A stretch of 62,701 nucleotides of DNA, from positions 1 through 62,701 of the forward strand of contig WSXV01000007.1 in assembly GCA_009773475.1 (NCBI GenBank). The letters are read 5' to 3'. Each line of letters starts with the position of its first letter. The stretch's first letter is position 1. Both the position numbers and the translations under genes were made by a program. Below the pieces are notes generated by a model, which saw only the letters and a list, made by a program, of their open reading frames with translations, had not been told where the DNA came from and did not search any database. Shown here in pieces: positions 27,169 through 36,586 of the stretch. The DNA comes from Desulfobulbaceae bacterium (lineage in GTDB: Bacteria > Desulfobacterota > Desulfobulbia > Desulfobulbales > Desulfocapsaceae).

Positions 27169-27344
27169 AGAGGCCGTTATGAAACAAGCAGTCTGTTCCG
27201 CTCTTTTCAGTAGTGGCCTCTGGCATATATAAACTGTCTTTTCGATAATACTATATTGCTTTTTTTTGACTGATTGCGATTAAACGATACTGCAACAGGC
27301 ATGATTTTTTTTTAAAATACACTTACTCCTCCTTTTAACGTTAA

Positions 27345-29273
27345 ATGGCAGATATTCAAGTTACACTCCAGGATGACAAGACACTTTCTTTGCCGGCATT
27401 GATTACCGTTCAGGAGGCGCTTGCCAATCTCTTATCCAATAAACAGCGTAAGCTTGCCATTGCTGCCATTGTTAATGGAGAAAGCGTTGATCTCAGCACC
27501 ATCCTGCAGAAAGATGCCGTTATCAGGCCTATTCTCGCGGATACCGTGGAGGGACTCGAGATATTGCGGCACAGTACTGCCCATGTCATGGCCCAGGCAG
27601 TACGCGATATCTTTGGGGCCGAAGTTAAAGTAGCCATTGGACCAGCCATCGAAGATGGTTTCTATTACGACTTTTCCTGCAGAAGGACCTTCACTCCGGA
27701 AGATCTCGACAAGATCGAGGCCCGTATGCTGGAGATAGCGCATAAGGCGCTCCCCTTTGTTCGCAGTGAGGTCAAATCCGTTGACGCCCTTGCCTCTTTC
27801 GAGGAACAGGGCGAAAAATACAAGGTAGAGCTGATCCGCGATCTTGAGACAGAGATGGTCTCAACCTATCAGCTTGATGAGTTTGTTGATCTCTGTCGTG
27901 GCCCTCATCTTCCAGATACCTCCTGGATCAAAACCTTTAAGTTGTTAAGAGTTGCCGGCGCCTATTGGCGTGGCAATGAAAAGAACGATGTCCTGCAGCG
28001 TATTTACGGGACGGCATTTTTTGACGAAAAGGCCTTGAAAAAGTACCTGTTCGCCTTGGAAGAGGCCAAAAAACGGGATCATCGAAAACTGGGCAAGGAA
28101 CTGGAGTTGTTCACCATCCAGGATCAGATCGGACCAGGTCTTATCCTCTGGCAGCCAAAAGGTGCGCTACTGAGGAAGCTGATTGAAGATTACTGGAAAG
28201 AGGCCCATTATAACCATGACTACGATCTGCTTTACACGCCGCACATAGCGCGCCAGGATTTGTGGAAGACCTCGGGCCATCTAGATTTTTACAGCGAGAA
28301 CATGTACTCCCCCATGGCCATTGACGAGGTCATGTATCAGCTCAAGCCGATGAACTGCCCCTTTCATATCGGGATCTATAACAGCCGGAAGTGGAGTTAT
28401 CGCGAGCTCCCCGTTCGCTGGTGTGAGTTGGGTACGGTGTATCGCTATGAACGTGCCGGTGCCCTGCACGGGTTGCTTCGGGTGCGTGGTTTTACCCAGG
28501 ACGATGCCCATATCTTTTGCGCACCCGATCAGCTGGAAGATGAGATATTCAATATTCTTGAATTAAATCTCCTGATCCTCCAAACCTTTGGTTTTGATCA
28601 ATACGACATTTATCTTTCCACCCGTCCGGAAAAATATGTTGGCAGTGACGCGAACTGGGAGCAGGCAACCGAGGCTTTGAAACAGGCCCTGGAGAAAAAA
28701 GGATTGGCCTACTCCGTAGACCCTGGGGAGGGCGTCTTTTACGGCCCCAAGATTGATATCAAGATCAAGGACCAATTAGGCCGTTCGTGGCAGTGTTCAA
28801 CCATTCAGGTTGACTTTAATCTGCCGGAGCGTTTTAACATGAGTTATGCCGGTGCCGACAATCAGGAGCATCAGCCCATCATGATTCATCGAGCCTTGAT
28901 GGGCTCTTTGGAGCGCTTTATAGGTGTCCTGATCGAGCATTATGCCGGTGCCTTTCCACTTTGGTTCTCTCCGGTGCAGGCGAGGATCATGAATATTACC
29001 GATGCCCAGGTAGATTATTGCGAGCAGCTTTATTCTCAATTGCGAAAACTGGGGATTCGGGTGGAGAAGGATTTGCGCAATGAGAAGTTGAACTTCAAAA
29101 TCAGGGAAGCGCAAATGGCAAAAACACCCTACATGCTCATTATCGGTGACAAAGAAAAAGAAAATGGCATGGTGACTGTTCGTTTGCGAGACGGGAAGAA
29201 TTTGCCGGAGATGACAATCGCCGACTTTGTCGCAAAAATTCAAGTTGAATGTAAAGAAGGTCGCGGAATTTAA
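27345..29273 (+). CDS. thrS: threonyl-tRNA synthetase
   Basis: ThrRS charges tRNA-Thr and edits misacylated Ser. The 642-aa class II synthetase has an N-terminal TGS domain, the editing-domain His pair HSTAHVMAQAV (about 77-87), catalytic motif 2 with the zinc ligands in MNCPFHIGIYNS, and motif 3 HRALMGSLERFIGVLIEH. The anticodon-binding domain is C-terminal. No clear Shine-Dalgarno precedes the ATG. It begins the thrS-infC-rpmI-rplT-pheST-ihfA cluster. Confidence 0.97.
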   Translation: MADIQVTLQDDKTLSLPALITVQEALANLLSNKQRKLAIAAIVNGESVDLSTILQKDAVIRPILADTVEGLEILRHSTAHVMAQAVRDIFGAEVKVAIGPAIEDGFYYDFSCRRTFTPEDLDKIEARMLEIAHKALPFVRSEVKSVDALASFEEQGEKYKVELIRDLETEMVSTYQLDEFVDLCRGPHLPDTSWIKTFKLLRVAGAYWRGNEKNDVLQRIYGTAFFDEKALKKYLFALEEAKKRDHRKLGKELELFTIQDQIGPGLILWQPKGALLRKLIEDYWKEAHYNHDYDLLYTPHIARQDLWKTSGHLDFYSENMYSPMAIDEVMYQLKPMNCPFHIGIYNSRKWSYRELPVRWCELGTVYRYERAGALHGLLRVRGFTQDDAHIFCAPDQLEDEIFNILELNLLILQTFGFDQYDIYLSTRPEKYVGSDANWEQATEALKQALEKKGLAYSVDPGEGVFYGPKIDIKIKDQLGRSWQCSTIQVDFNLPERFNMSYAGADNQEHQPIMIHRALMGSLERFIGVLIEHYAGAFPLWFSPVQARIMNITDAQVDYCEQLYSQLRKLGIRVEKDLRNEKLNFKIREAQMAKTPYMLIIGDKEKENGMVTVRLRDGKNLPEMTIADFVAKIQVECKEGRGI

Positions 29274-29500
29274 GAGCCGTTACTGATAGTCAGTCTTTGT
29301 ACCCCCTCCCCATTTTTAGGGATCTGGTGCCGTCTTGGCTTGATACATTTTTTGTTTAGTGGCTTGTAGACCGTTAGACCATTTTTGTTGCCTTTGCCAT
29401 TGAGATGATGAGACTTTTTGGTTGCAGCGACTCAGAAATCATCAAGAGCTAAGGTGTGTCTGTCTCGTTATTCAGTTCCTATATGCAGGGAGGTAGAGAT

Positions 29501-30046
29501 ATTAACCCAAGAGGAAAAAAAGCCCCGGTCCAACGTGAAGTAAAGGCCAATATCAACGAGATGATTCGACATCCTCAGGTGCGACTCATTGGCGGCGATG
29601 GGAGTCAGTTGGGTGTTGTAACCGTCGAAGAAGCGCGAAAGATCGCCGAAAATGACGGGCTTGATTTAGTAGAGGTTTCAGCGAATGCTGATCCACCTGT
29701 ATGCCGGATAATGAATTACGATAAGTTTCGTTACGAACAGGCAAAAAAAGAACAGGAAGCTAAAAAGAAGCAAACAACCGTTGAGACCAAGGAAATTAAA
29801 TTCCGACCTAAGACCGATGATCATGATTTGAATTTCAAGATCAGAAGTGTTATTAAATTTCTCCAGCAGAAGAACAAGGTGAAACTCACCATGCGTTTTC
29901 GTGGCCGTGAGATTGTCTATAGTCAGACCATTGGTCTTGATGCTATGCGGAAGATTGCTGTAGCCCTCGAGGCAGATGCTGTGATATTACAAGAACCAAA
30001 GATGGAAGGACGACAGTTGGTGATGTTTGTTGGTCCTAAGGCATGA
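29501..30046 (+). CDS. infC: translation initiation factor IF-3 (probable AUU start)
   Basis: IF-3 binds the 30S subunit and checks the start codon. The chosen start is ATT at 29501, preceded 6 nt upstream by a strong Shine-Dalgarno (AGGGAGGT, 29487-29494). It gives 181 aa beginning (M)NPRGKKAPVQREVKANINEMIR, close to the standard 180-aa size. Upstream in-frame ATG 29483 and GTG 29456 lack a ribosome-binding site, and the first overlaps the Shine-Dalgarno. AUU starts underlie IF-3 autoregulation in enterobacteria. The N-domain VRLIGGDGSQLGVV and C-domain MRFRGREIVYSQ blocks are clear. Confidence 0.93.
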   Translation: MNPRGKKAPVQREVKANINEMIRHPQVRLIGGDGSQLGVVTVEEARKIAENDGLDLVEVSANADPPVCRIMNYDKFRYEQAKKEQEAKKKQTTVETKEIKFRPKTDDHDLNFKIRSVIKFLQQKNKVKLTMRFRGREIVYSQTIGLDAMRKIAVALEADAVILQEPKMEGRQLVMFVGPKA

Positions 30047-30252
30047 GATTGTCGATGTAAATCGATGCTCATTGTTTAAATAATTAAAAAACTGAATATA
30101 AGCTGTCGTATTTTTCCTGCATCGTAGTAGAGTTCTTGTCGTCATTGGGATAATAAAACGATAAAAGAAGCTGTTGTGGAAAATAAATCGTTCACAACGG
30201 TCTATATGGAAAAAATCACAGATCTCTATAGGAAGTGTAAAGGAGAAAAATT

Positions 30253-30450
30253 ATGCCAAAGATGAAAACAAAGCGAGGAGCAGCCAAACGTTTCAAGCTC
30301 ACCGGATCAGGGAAAATTAAACGTTCCAAGGCCTTTACCAGTCATATTCTGACCAAAAAATCCACCAAGAGAAAGCGGAATCTGAGGAAATCAGGGTTGG
30401 TTGACAGCACTGATATCAAAGGAATTCGCAGGATTTTGCCATACATGTAA
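30253..30450 (+). CDS. rpmI: 50S ribosomal protein L35
   Basis: A 65-aa, very basic protein beginning [20 protein letters not shown], the classic L35 sequence. A good AAAGGAGA site precedes the ATG. It sits between infC and rplT as in most bacteria. The 206-bp gap after infC is A/T-rich and may carry a leader target for L20 autoregulation, but no specific structure was identified. Confidence 0.98.
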   Translation: MPKMKTKRGAAKRFKLTGSGKIKRSKAFTSHILTKKSTKRKRNLRKSGLVDSTDIKGIRRILPYM

Positions 30451-30583
30451 TTTGATGGAGTTTTTTTCTTGTAGATGAAAAAAAGTTAAAAGTCTTTAAA
30501 AAGACAATTTCAACATTTTGGCCTTAGCTCTTGTCTCTCTGAAAGTAGATGACAAAGCCAGATGAGCCAATAAGGAGTAAAAA

Positions 30584-30940
30584 ATGTCACGTGCGACAAG
30601 AGGGGTTAAGGCCCGAAGAAGAAGAAATAAGGTATTGAAGCTTGCCAAAGGTTTCAGAGGTGGACGCAGTCGTCTGTTCCGGTCTGCTGCTGAGGCCGTT
30701 GACCGGGCGTTAGTGTATGCCTATAGAGACAGACGTACCAAAAAACGCGATTTCCGTCGCTTATGGATAGCCCGCATTAATGCCGGTGCCCATATGAATG
30801 ATATTAGCTATAGTCAACTGATTGGCGGCTTGAAAAAAGCTGGAATTGAACTCGACCGGAAGGTTCTCTCCAATATGGCCATCCTTGATGCGGCAGCCTT
30901 TTCGGAAGTGGTAAAAATAGCAGCGACAGCAAACGCCTGA
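30584..30940 (+). CDS. rplT: 50S ribosomal protein L20
   Basis: A 118-aa basic protein starting [20 protein letters not shown] with the conserved [14 protein letters not shown] and [15 protein letters not shown] blocks. L20 is an early 23S rRNA assembly protein and, in other bacteria, the translational repressor of this operon. AAGGAG precedes the start. Confidence 0.98.
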   Translation: MSRATRGVKARRRRNKVLKLAKGFRGGRSRLFRSAAEAVDRALVYAYRDRRTKKRDFRRLWIARINAGAHMNDISYSQLIGGLKKAGIELDRKVLSNMAILDAAAFSEVVKIAATANA

Positions 30941-30975
30941 TATTTTTCTCCCAGAAGGGGATGTCTGTATTATTT

Positions 30976-31016
30976 ATGCCGGTTTTGATAGTCATCGAAA
31001 CCGGCATGTTGTTTTT
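30976..31016 (+). terminator. terminator/attenuator between rplT and pheS
   Basis: Perfect 10-bp stem ATGCCGGTTT / AAACCGGCAT with a 12-nt loop, then GTTGTTTTT. It ends the ribosomal-protein transcript or attenuates read-through into pheST. No Phe-rich leader peptide was found before it. Confidence 0.8.
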
Positions 31017-31018
31017 AA

Positions 31019-32086
<1,068 letters not shown>

Positions 32087-32174
32087 TAAGTTCATAATTT
32101 AATATTTCGCTTATATCCGAGTGTGGCCGCCCATTGGCCAGTTTTTTTTTCTTTATTATAGATTGTCGAATGTC

Positions 32175-34619
32175 ATGAAATTTACCATTGACTGGTTAAA
32201 TGAGTATGTAGATACAGACGGAATCAGTTCTGCAGAGTTGGCCGAGCACCTTACCATGCTTGGGCTTGAGGTTGATGCGGTGACGGAACTTTTTCAGGAA
32301 CTTGAGCCCCTTAAAACCGCACAGGTCTTGTCCGTTGATCGTCATCCTGATGCAGATAACTTAAGTTTGTGCCAGGTCGCTGTCGGTCCGGAGACACTGC
32401 AGATAGTTTGTGGTGCTCCCAATGTCCGGCCAGGTCTTGTAACGGCCATAGCTCTGCCGGGAACGACATTGCCAGGCGGGATAAAGATTAAAAAATCAAA
32501 GGTACGCGGGATAGAGTCTTTCGGAATGCTCTGTTCAGAGCGAGAGTTAGGTCTTGGGACAGGACACAGCGGGATTATGGAGCTGCCCGAGGGGACCCTG
32601 CATGGTCAGTCGTTTATGCAGACCCTTGGCTTAAACGAGACCATGGTTGAGGTTGATCTGACTCCCAATCGTCCGGACTGTGCATCGGTTATCGGCATTG
32701 CCCGAGAGGTCGCGGGCGTTCTCCGCAGACCCTTGACTCTGCCGGTAGATAAGGCTGAAATCGAGTTTGCCCGTACACCGTTCTCGGTGGATATTGAATC
32801 ATCCGAACTCTGTCCCCGTTACGGCGCAAGGTTGATTACCGGTGTCACCATAGCCCCCTCACCGTGGTGGCTGCGAAAACGACTTCTGTCCATAGGGTTG
32901 CGGCCGATTAATAATGTCGTAGATATTACCAATCTGGTGATGATGGAATATGGGCAGCCTCTCCATGCCTTCGATTTTGAAAAACTTGCTGACAGGAAAA
33001 TAGTGGTTCGGCATCCCCATATGGATGAGCTTGATTTTACCACCCTCGATGGTACTATCCGAAGGCTTGATCCCGAGATGCTGATGATCTGTGATGGTGT
33101 CCAGCCAGTCGCGGTCGCAGGAATCATGGGAGGAATGAATTCGGAGGTTGGTGATTCGACCACTGCCATCTTGCTGGAGAGCGCCTGCTTTAATCCTGTT
33201 TCCATTCGAAAGACGGCCCGGAAATTGAAACTATCCTCTGAGGCCTCTTATCGGTTTGAGCGCGGAGTTGATCCTGGTGGTTGTCTTCTGGCCATGGAAC
33301 GGGCAGTGAGGTTGCTTTGTGAAGTTGCCGGTGGAGTCCCTGGCCCTGGTGGCGTCGATAAATATGGCGGTCAAAGGCCTTTGAAGACGCTTGTTTTGCG
33401 TATTTCAAGGACTTCAGAGTTGCTTGGTATCGCCTTGAACTATGAAAAAATAGCGGATGTTCTGCTCTCCATTGGTTTTCGGTGCAAAGAGAAAGACGCT
33501 GATACCCTATGGGTTGGAGTTCCTTCGTTCCGGGTAGATATCGAACGTGAAGTTGATCTTGTGGAAGAGGTGGCCCGGCTAGTGGGGTATAGCGCCATTC
33601 CCACAACCCTGCCAACAGTCCATTTGAGTTATCCGGAACAGGATGAAAGCCGAATGATCAGGACAAAAATTGGCGACCTGCTCACGGGGATCGGCTATTT
33701 TGAGGCCATTAATTACAGCTTTACCACTGAAAAACATTTGCAGTGGCTGGGACTTCCTGAATCCGATCCCCGTTGCCGTCTGGTTCGGCTGCTCAATCCA
33801 CTCAGCGACGAACAATCGGTCATGCGAAGCATGTTGCTGCCGGGACTTCTTGAGAATGTCCAGCGTAATGTTAACTTTCAGAAGAATGCCATCAAGTTGT
33901 TTGAGATCGGAAAGGTCTTTACTCCCAAGGGCGAGAATGAGCAACCCATGGAGAAAAACCGGTTGGCCGGGGTTTTGAGCGGCAATCGATTCGGGAATGC
34001 TTCTACGTTTCATTTCAAGCAAAAGGACGTTGATTTCCTTGATGCCAAAGGTGCAGTTGAGTATATCCTTCAAGGGATTCGATTATGGGGTGTGGGTGAG
34101 ACATCTCCGTTGAGCTTTTATCAACCCGAACAGAGCTGTATCGATCCCTATTGCGATGCCTTGCAATCTCTGGCAATTCATGCCGGGGATCAGGAAGTCG
34201 GCTGTGTTGCCCGAATTCTACCCGAAGTTCTTCGAAAATTCGGGATTAAGCAAGACGTTTTCTTTTTTGATTTTGATCTTGATGCTCTTTGTAAACTGAA
34301 AAGAGTAGCCAAGATTTTTAACCAGCTTCCGATTTTCCCTGCCGTGGGGCGCGATATCGCAATGTTGGTACCTGAAAATGTGGAGGCGGGAGCATTGGTC
34401 GAGGCAGTCCTCGCGGCCAATGAGCCGCTTATCGAACAGTGTGAAGTCTTTGATGTGTATCAGGGAGATACGCTTCAGAGTGGGATGAAAAGTGTCGCCT
34501 TGTCGGTGATATATCGGTCGTCCCAGAAAACCCTGACTGAAAAGAATGTGGAAAAGGTTCACATGAAAATTGTTAATATGCTCAGTTCCAAGTTTGAAGG
34601 AACTCTTAGAGAAGGATGA
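32175..34619 (+). CDS. pheT: phenylalanyl-tRNA synthetase beta chain
   Basis: PheT carries tRNA-binding and editing domains. The 814-aa protein starts MKFTIDWLNEYVDTDG, as is usual. It contains the EMAP/tRNA-binding domain (VCGAPNVRPG), B3/B4 editing core, B5 domain and a C-terminal FDX-ACB anticodon-binding fold ending in the VYRSSQKTLTEKNVEKVH-type segment. The frame is open 54 bases upstream, but that extension is not conserved. ihfA follows with a 1-base gap. Confidence 0.96.
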   Translation: MKFTIDWLNEYVDTDGISSAELAEHLTMLGLEVDAVTELFQELEPLKTAQVLSVDRHPDADNLSLCQVAVGPETLQIVCGAPNVRPGLVTAIALPGTTLPGGIKIKKSKVRGIESFGMLCSERELGLGTGHSGIMELPEGTLHGQSFMQTLGLNETMVEVDLTPNRPDCASVIGIAREVAGVLRRPLTLPVDKAEIEFARTPFSVDIESSELCPRYGARLITGVTIAPSPWWLRKRLLSIGLRPINNVVDITNLVMMEYGQPLHAFDFEKLADRKIVVRHPHMDELDFTTLDGTIRRLDPEMLMICDGVQPVAVAGIMGGMNSEVGDSTTAILLESACFNPVSIRKTARKLKLSSEASYRFERGVDPGGCLLAMERAVRLLCEVAGGVPGPGGVDKYGGQRPLKTLVLRISRTSELLGIALNYEKIADVLLSIGFRCKEKDADTLWVGVPSFRVDIEREVDLVEEVARLVGYSAIPTTLPTVHLSYPEQDESRMIRTKIGDLLTGIGYFEAINYSFTTEKHLQWLGLPESDPRCRLVRLLNPLSDEQSVMRSMLLPGLLENVQRNVNFQKNAIKLFEIGKVFTPKGENEQPMEKNRLAGVLSGNRFGNASTFHFKQKDVDFLDAKGAVEYILQGIRLWGVGETSPLSFYQPEQSCIDPYCDALQSLAIHAGDQEVGCVARILPEVLRKFGIKQDVFFFDFDLDALCKLKRVAKIFNQLPIFPAVGRDIAMLVPENVEAGALVEAVLAANEPLIEQCEVFDVYQGDTLQSGMKSVALSVIYRSSQKTLTEKNVEKVHMKIVNMLSSKFEGTLREG

Positions 34620-34620
34620 T

Positions 34621-34911
34621 ATGAATAAAGATAATCTTACCCGCAAGGAACTGGCAGAGGTTATAAATGGACATCTCGGCTATCCACAGAATAGTTGCGC
34701 CGCCCTGGTTGATGCTTTTCTTGAACAGATGAAAGGTTCACTTCTTGATGCTGAATCCATTAAGCTTGTCCATTTTGGAACCTTTACAGTGCGCGAAAAA
34801 CATCCTCGACGAGGACGTAATCCGCGAACCGGTGAAGCTATAACCATTAAGTCAAGACAGATGGTAACATTTCGTCCCAGTAAAAAATTAAGGGAGCAGA
34901 TTAACGAATAA
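34621..34911 (+). CDS. ihfA: integration host factor alpha subunit
   Basis: A 96-aa HU/IHF family protein that bends DNA as a heterodimer with IhfB. It starts MNKDNLTRKELAEVI after GAAGGA and has the HFGTFTVREKHPRRGRNPRTGE beta-arm with the intercalating Pro. The location right after pheT is the classic ihfA position. IHF often assists integrases, which is relevant to the element inserted in the tRNA-Pro gene 0.5 kb downstream. Confidence 0.94.
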   Translation: MNKDNLTRKELAEVINGHLGYPQNSCAALVDAFLEQMKGSLLDAESIKLVHFGTFTVREKHPRRGRNPRTGEAITIKSRQMVTFRPSKKLREQINE

Positions 34912-34940
34912 TTTTTTTCTTGGAATGGGGTAACCTTTTG

Positions 34941-35306
34941 ATGAGACCAGAGATACCGGACAAGCTTTATTTCAAGATTGGCGAGGTGAGTAAACTGGCC
35001 GCGGTTGCAACCCATGTTCTGCGGTATTGGGAGGCTGAGTTTCCCTCTATTAGCCCTAAGCGCGCGAATTCTCATCAACGTTTATACCGAAGGGTAGATG
35101 TAGAGATGATTTTTATCATCAAAACTTTACTCCATGAACAAGGATATACCATTGCAGGGGCGAGAAAGTTCCTCGAAAATGGCTATAAAATGGAGACGAA
35201 ACCTGAATCGATAGTGCCGGAAGATACGACAAGTTGTCTTGCAAAGATAAAATCTGAACTTCGTGAGATGGAAGCTCTTTTGACTGGTAGGGAAAAAGAA
35301 AAATAG
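34941..35306 (+). CDS. MerR-family transcriptional regulator
   Basis: A 121-aa protein with an N-terminal MerR winged HTH ([32 protein letters not shown]) followed by a short coiled coil. There is no effector-binding Cys cluster. This small MerR gene directly after ihfA is a recurrent arrangement. The ATG at 34941 follows a GGGG-containing stretch; an upstream TTG in frame is less likely. Confidence 0.88.
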   Translation: MRPEIPDKLYFKIGEVSKLAAVATHVLRYWEAEFPSISPKRANSHQRLYRRVDVEMIFIIKTLLHEQGYTIAGARKFLENGYKMETKPESIVPEDTTSCLAKIKSELREMEALLTGREKEK

Positions 35307-35398
35307 ATTTGGGAAGGATGATAATCCGTTAGTTAGTGATGGTGTTCTTGACCTTTTATTGACATCAGTAAGAACCCATGGTACATACCATGAAGCAT

Positions 35399-35478
<80 letters not shown>

Positions 35479-35486
35479 TAAATTCA

Positions 35487-35519
35487 GGGGTTTACGGTGT
35501 TTCCGTAGCCCCTTTTTTG
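35487..35519 (+). terminator. terminator after tRNA-Pro, inside the element
   Basis: GGGGTTTACGG pairs imperfectly with CCGTAGCCCC and is followed by TTTTTTG. It replaces the original tRNA terminator, which now lies past attR. Confidence 0.7.
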
Positions 35520-35534
35520 TTGCCTTCTTGCGAC

Positions 35535-35570
35535 GGGGACAAATTGGGGTACAAAAAAGAGATTGATTGG
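35535..35570 (+). repeat. left subterminal repeat (candidate integrase arm site)
   Basis: A 36-bp sequence starting GGGGACAAATTGGGGTACAA, matching 41512-41547 at 34 of 36 positions in the same orientation. It lies 57 bp inside attL and contains an internal near-tandem GGGG(T)ACAAA. Confidence 0.75.
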
Positions 35571-35643
35571 AAGTAAAAAAACCGTCTTCCTTGTTATGGA
35601 AAAGACGGTTTCGGTAAAAAGATTTTCAACAGTATTTCAAGTT

Positions 35644-36069
35644 TCACTCCATCTGAATCATTTCAGGCTTTCTTTCTGGCCTTACGATTTGGACAACCCA
35701 TTTCCCGCCCACGTTGCCGGTCACATTTGATTCAACCCTCTCGGTATATAATCCGGACGCTCTCCCTCTTGCCACTTCTGCCGATATTGCCGCGCTGTAC
35801 TGGCCTGCATTGGATGCAGAATTTCGCAATTCCTCTAATGTTTTCAGGTGTCCTTCAAGGGTGATCTGGGCCCGTTTAATAATAGGTTCCCGTAACTCTT
35901 TGACCCTTGCCGCAATCTTGACGTCTGTCATCAACACGCATGCCTTTTCCTGTATTGATTTTGCTTTCATTTTTTCGGTAGAATAGGCCTTCCGGTATGA
36001 ATCGGCCTGCGTCATTCCGGATGCTACTGATAGAGCAAAAAGCTCCTGCTTAGGTGTGAGCATTTGCAT
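35644..36069 (-). CDS. phage terminase small subunit-like protein
   Basis: A 141-aa protein with the terminase small-subunit N-terminal HTH: LTPKQELFALSVASGMTQADSYRKAY and then KSIQEKACVLMTDVKIAARVKEL. A helical oligomerisation segment and a short beta-strand tail (KWVVQIVRPERKP) follow, typical of Terminase_2-like proteins. No large terminase accompanies it, so it is expected to redirect a helper phage's packaging motor to satellite DNA. It is the last gene of the element's operon, 1 base after the previous stop. Confidence 0.8.
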   Translation of the reverse strand: MQMLTPKQELFALSVASGMTQADSYRKAYSTEKMKAKSIQEKACVLMTDVKIAARVKELREPIIKRAQITLEGHLKTLEELRNSASNAGQYSAAISAEVARGRASGLYTERVESNVTGNVGGKWVVQIVRPERKPEMIQME

Positions 36070-36070
36070 T

Positions 36071-36586
36071 TCAATTTCTCCTGATTATTTTCCGCGCCTG
36101 GTGCATTGGCCGCGCCTTTTGGATAATGTCTTTGCCAGCAATCACGCACTCAAACTCTATGACGCCGTTGTCATGCAGATAGACCTTCAAGAAAGGTTCG
36201 TCCCATAAACTGCACCAACAGATTCCTTTCGACTTATTCTTCTGGTAGAGTTCCCTTCCTGTCCATCCCGCGTCCTTTAACTCCTGCCTGTGTGAGAGTA
36301 GCCAAGACAAAGCCACGGGCGAGATATTGGCGCGGGTGCCCGGTAGTATGGCCGGTGGTTGTGCGTTGAATCTTGGGCCTTGTAATGCTTCCTGTGGCTC
36401 TTCTTTCAGCATGTCCCCGGCACAGTCAGACAATGCCGCCATGATCTCGGCTTTATGCTCTTTGATTCCATTCCTGATCTCATCTGTGAGCAAGTCAACC
36501 GGGGTAATTTTTAATCTGTCATTCGCCAATGAGATTGAGATTCCTTTTCGCGAAAGTGAATCGAGAAACTTAGATGTATTCAGCAT
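36071..36586 (-). CDS. TubC_N-domain-like protein of the satellite
   Basis: A 171-aa protein. Residues 1-52 (LDSLSRKGISISLANDRLKI...LTDEIRNGIKEHKAEIMAAL) match the TubC N-terminal docking-domain pattern seen in NRPS proteins and in many mobile-element proteins. The C-terminal part includes SWLLSHRQELKDAGWTGREL and a CWCSLWDEPFLKVYL segment of unknown role. ATG 36586 is preceded by GAGGAGG. It overlaps the RepA-like gene's end and may mediate protein-protein contacts. Function is unknown. Confidence 0.75.
   Translation of the reverse strand: MLNTSKFLDSLSRKGISISLANDRLKITPVDLLTDEIRNGIKEHKAEIMAALSDCAGDMLKEEPQEALQGPRFNAQPPAILPGTRANISPVALSWLLSHRQELKDAGWTGRELYQKNKSKGICWCSLWDEPFLKVYLHDNGVIEFECVIAGKDIIQKARPMHQARKIIRRN

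Noticed and set aside
27200..27344. T-box or other leader riboswitch before thrS
   Set aside because: No T-box core or specifier stem could be recognised; only the tRNA-Val terminator and A/T-rich sequence are present.
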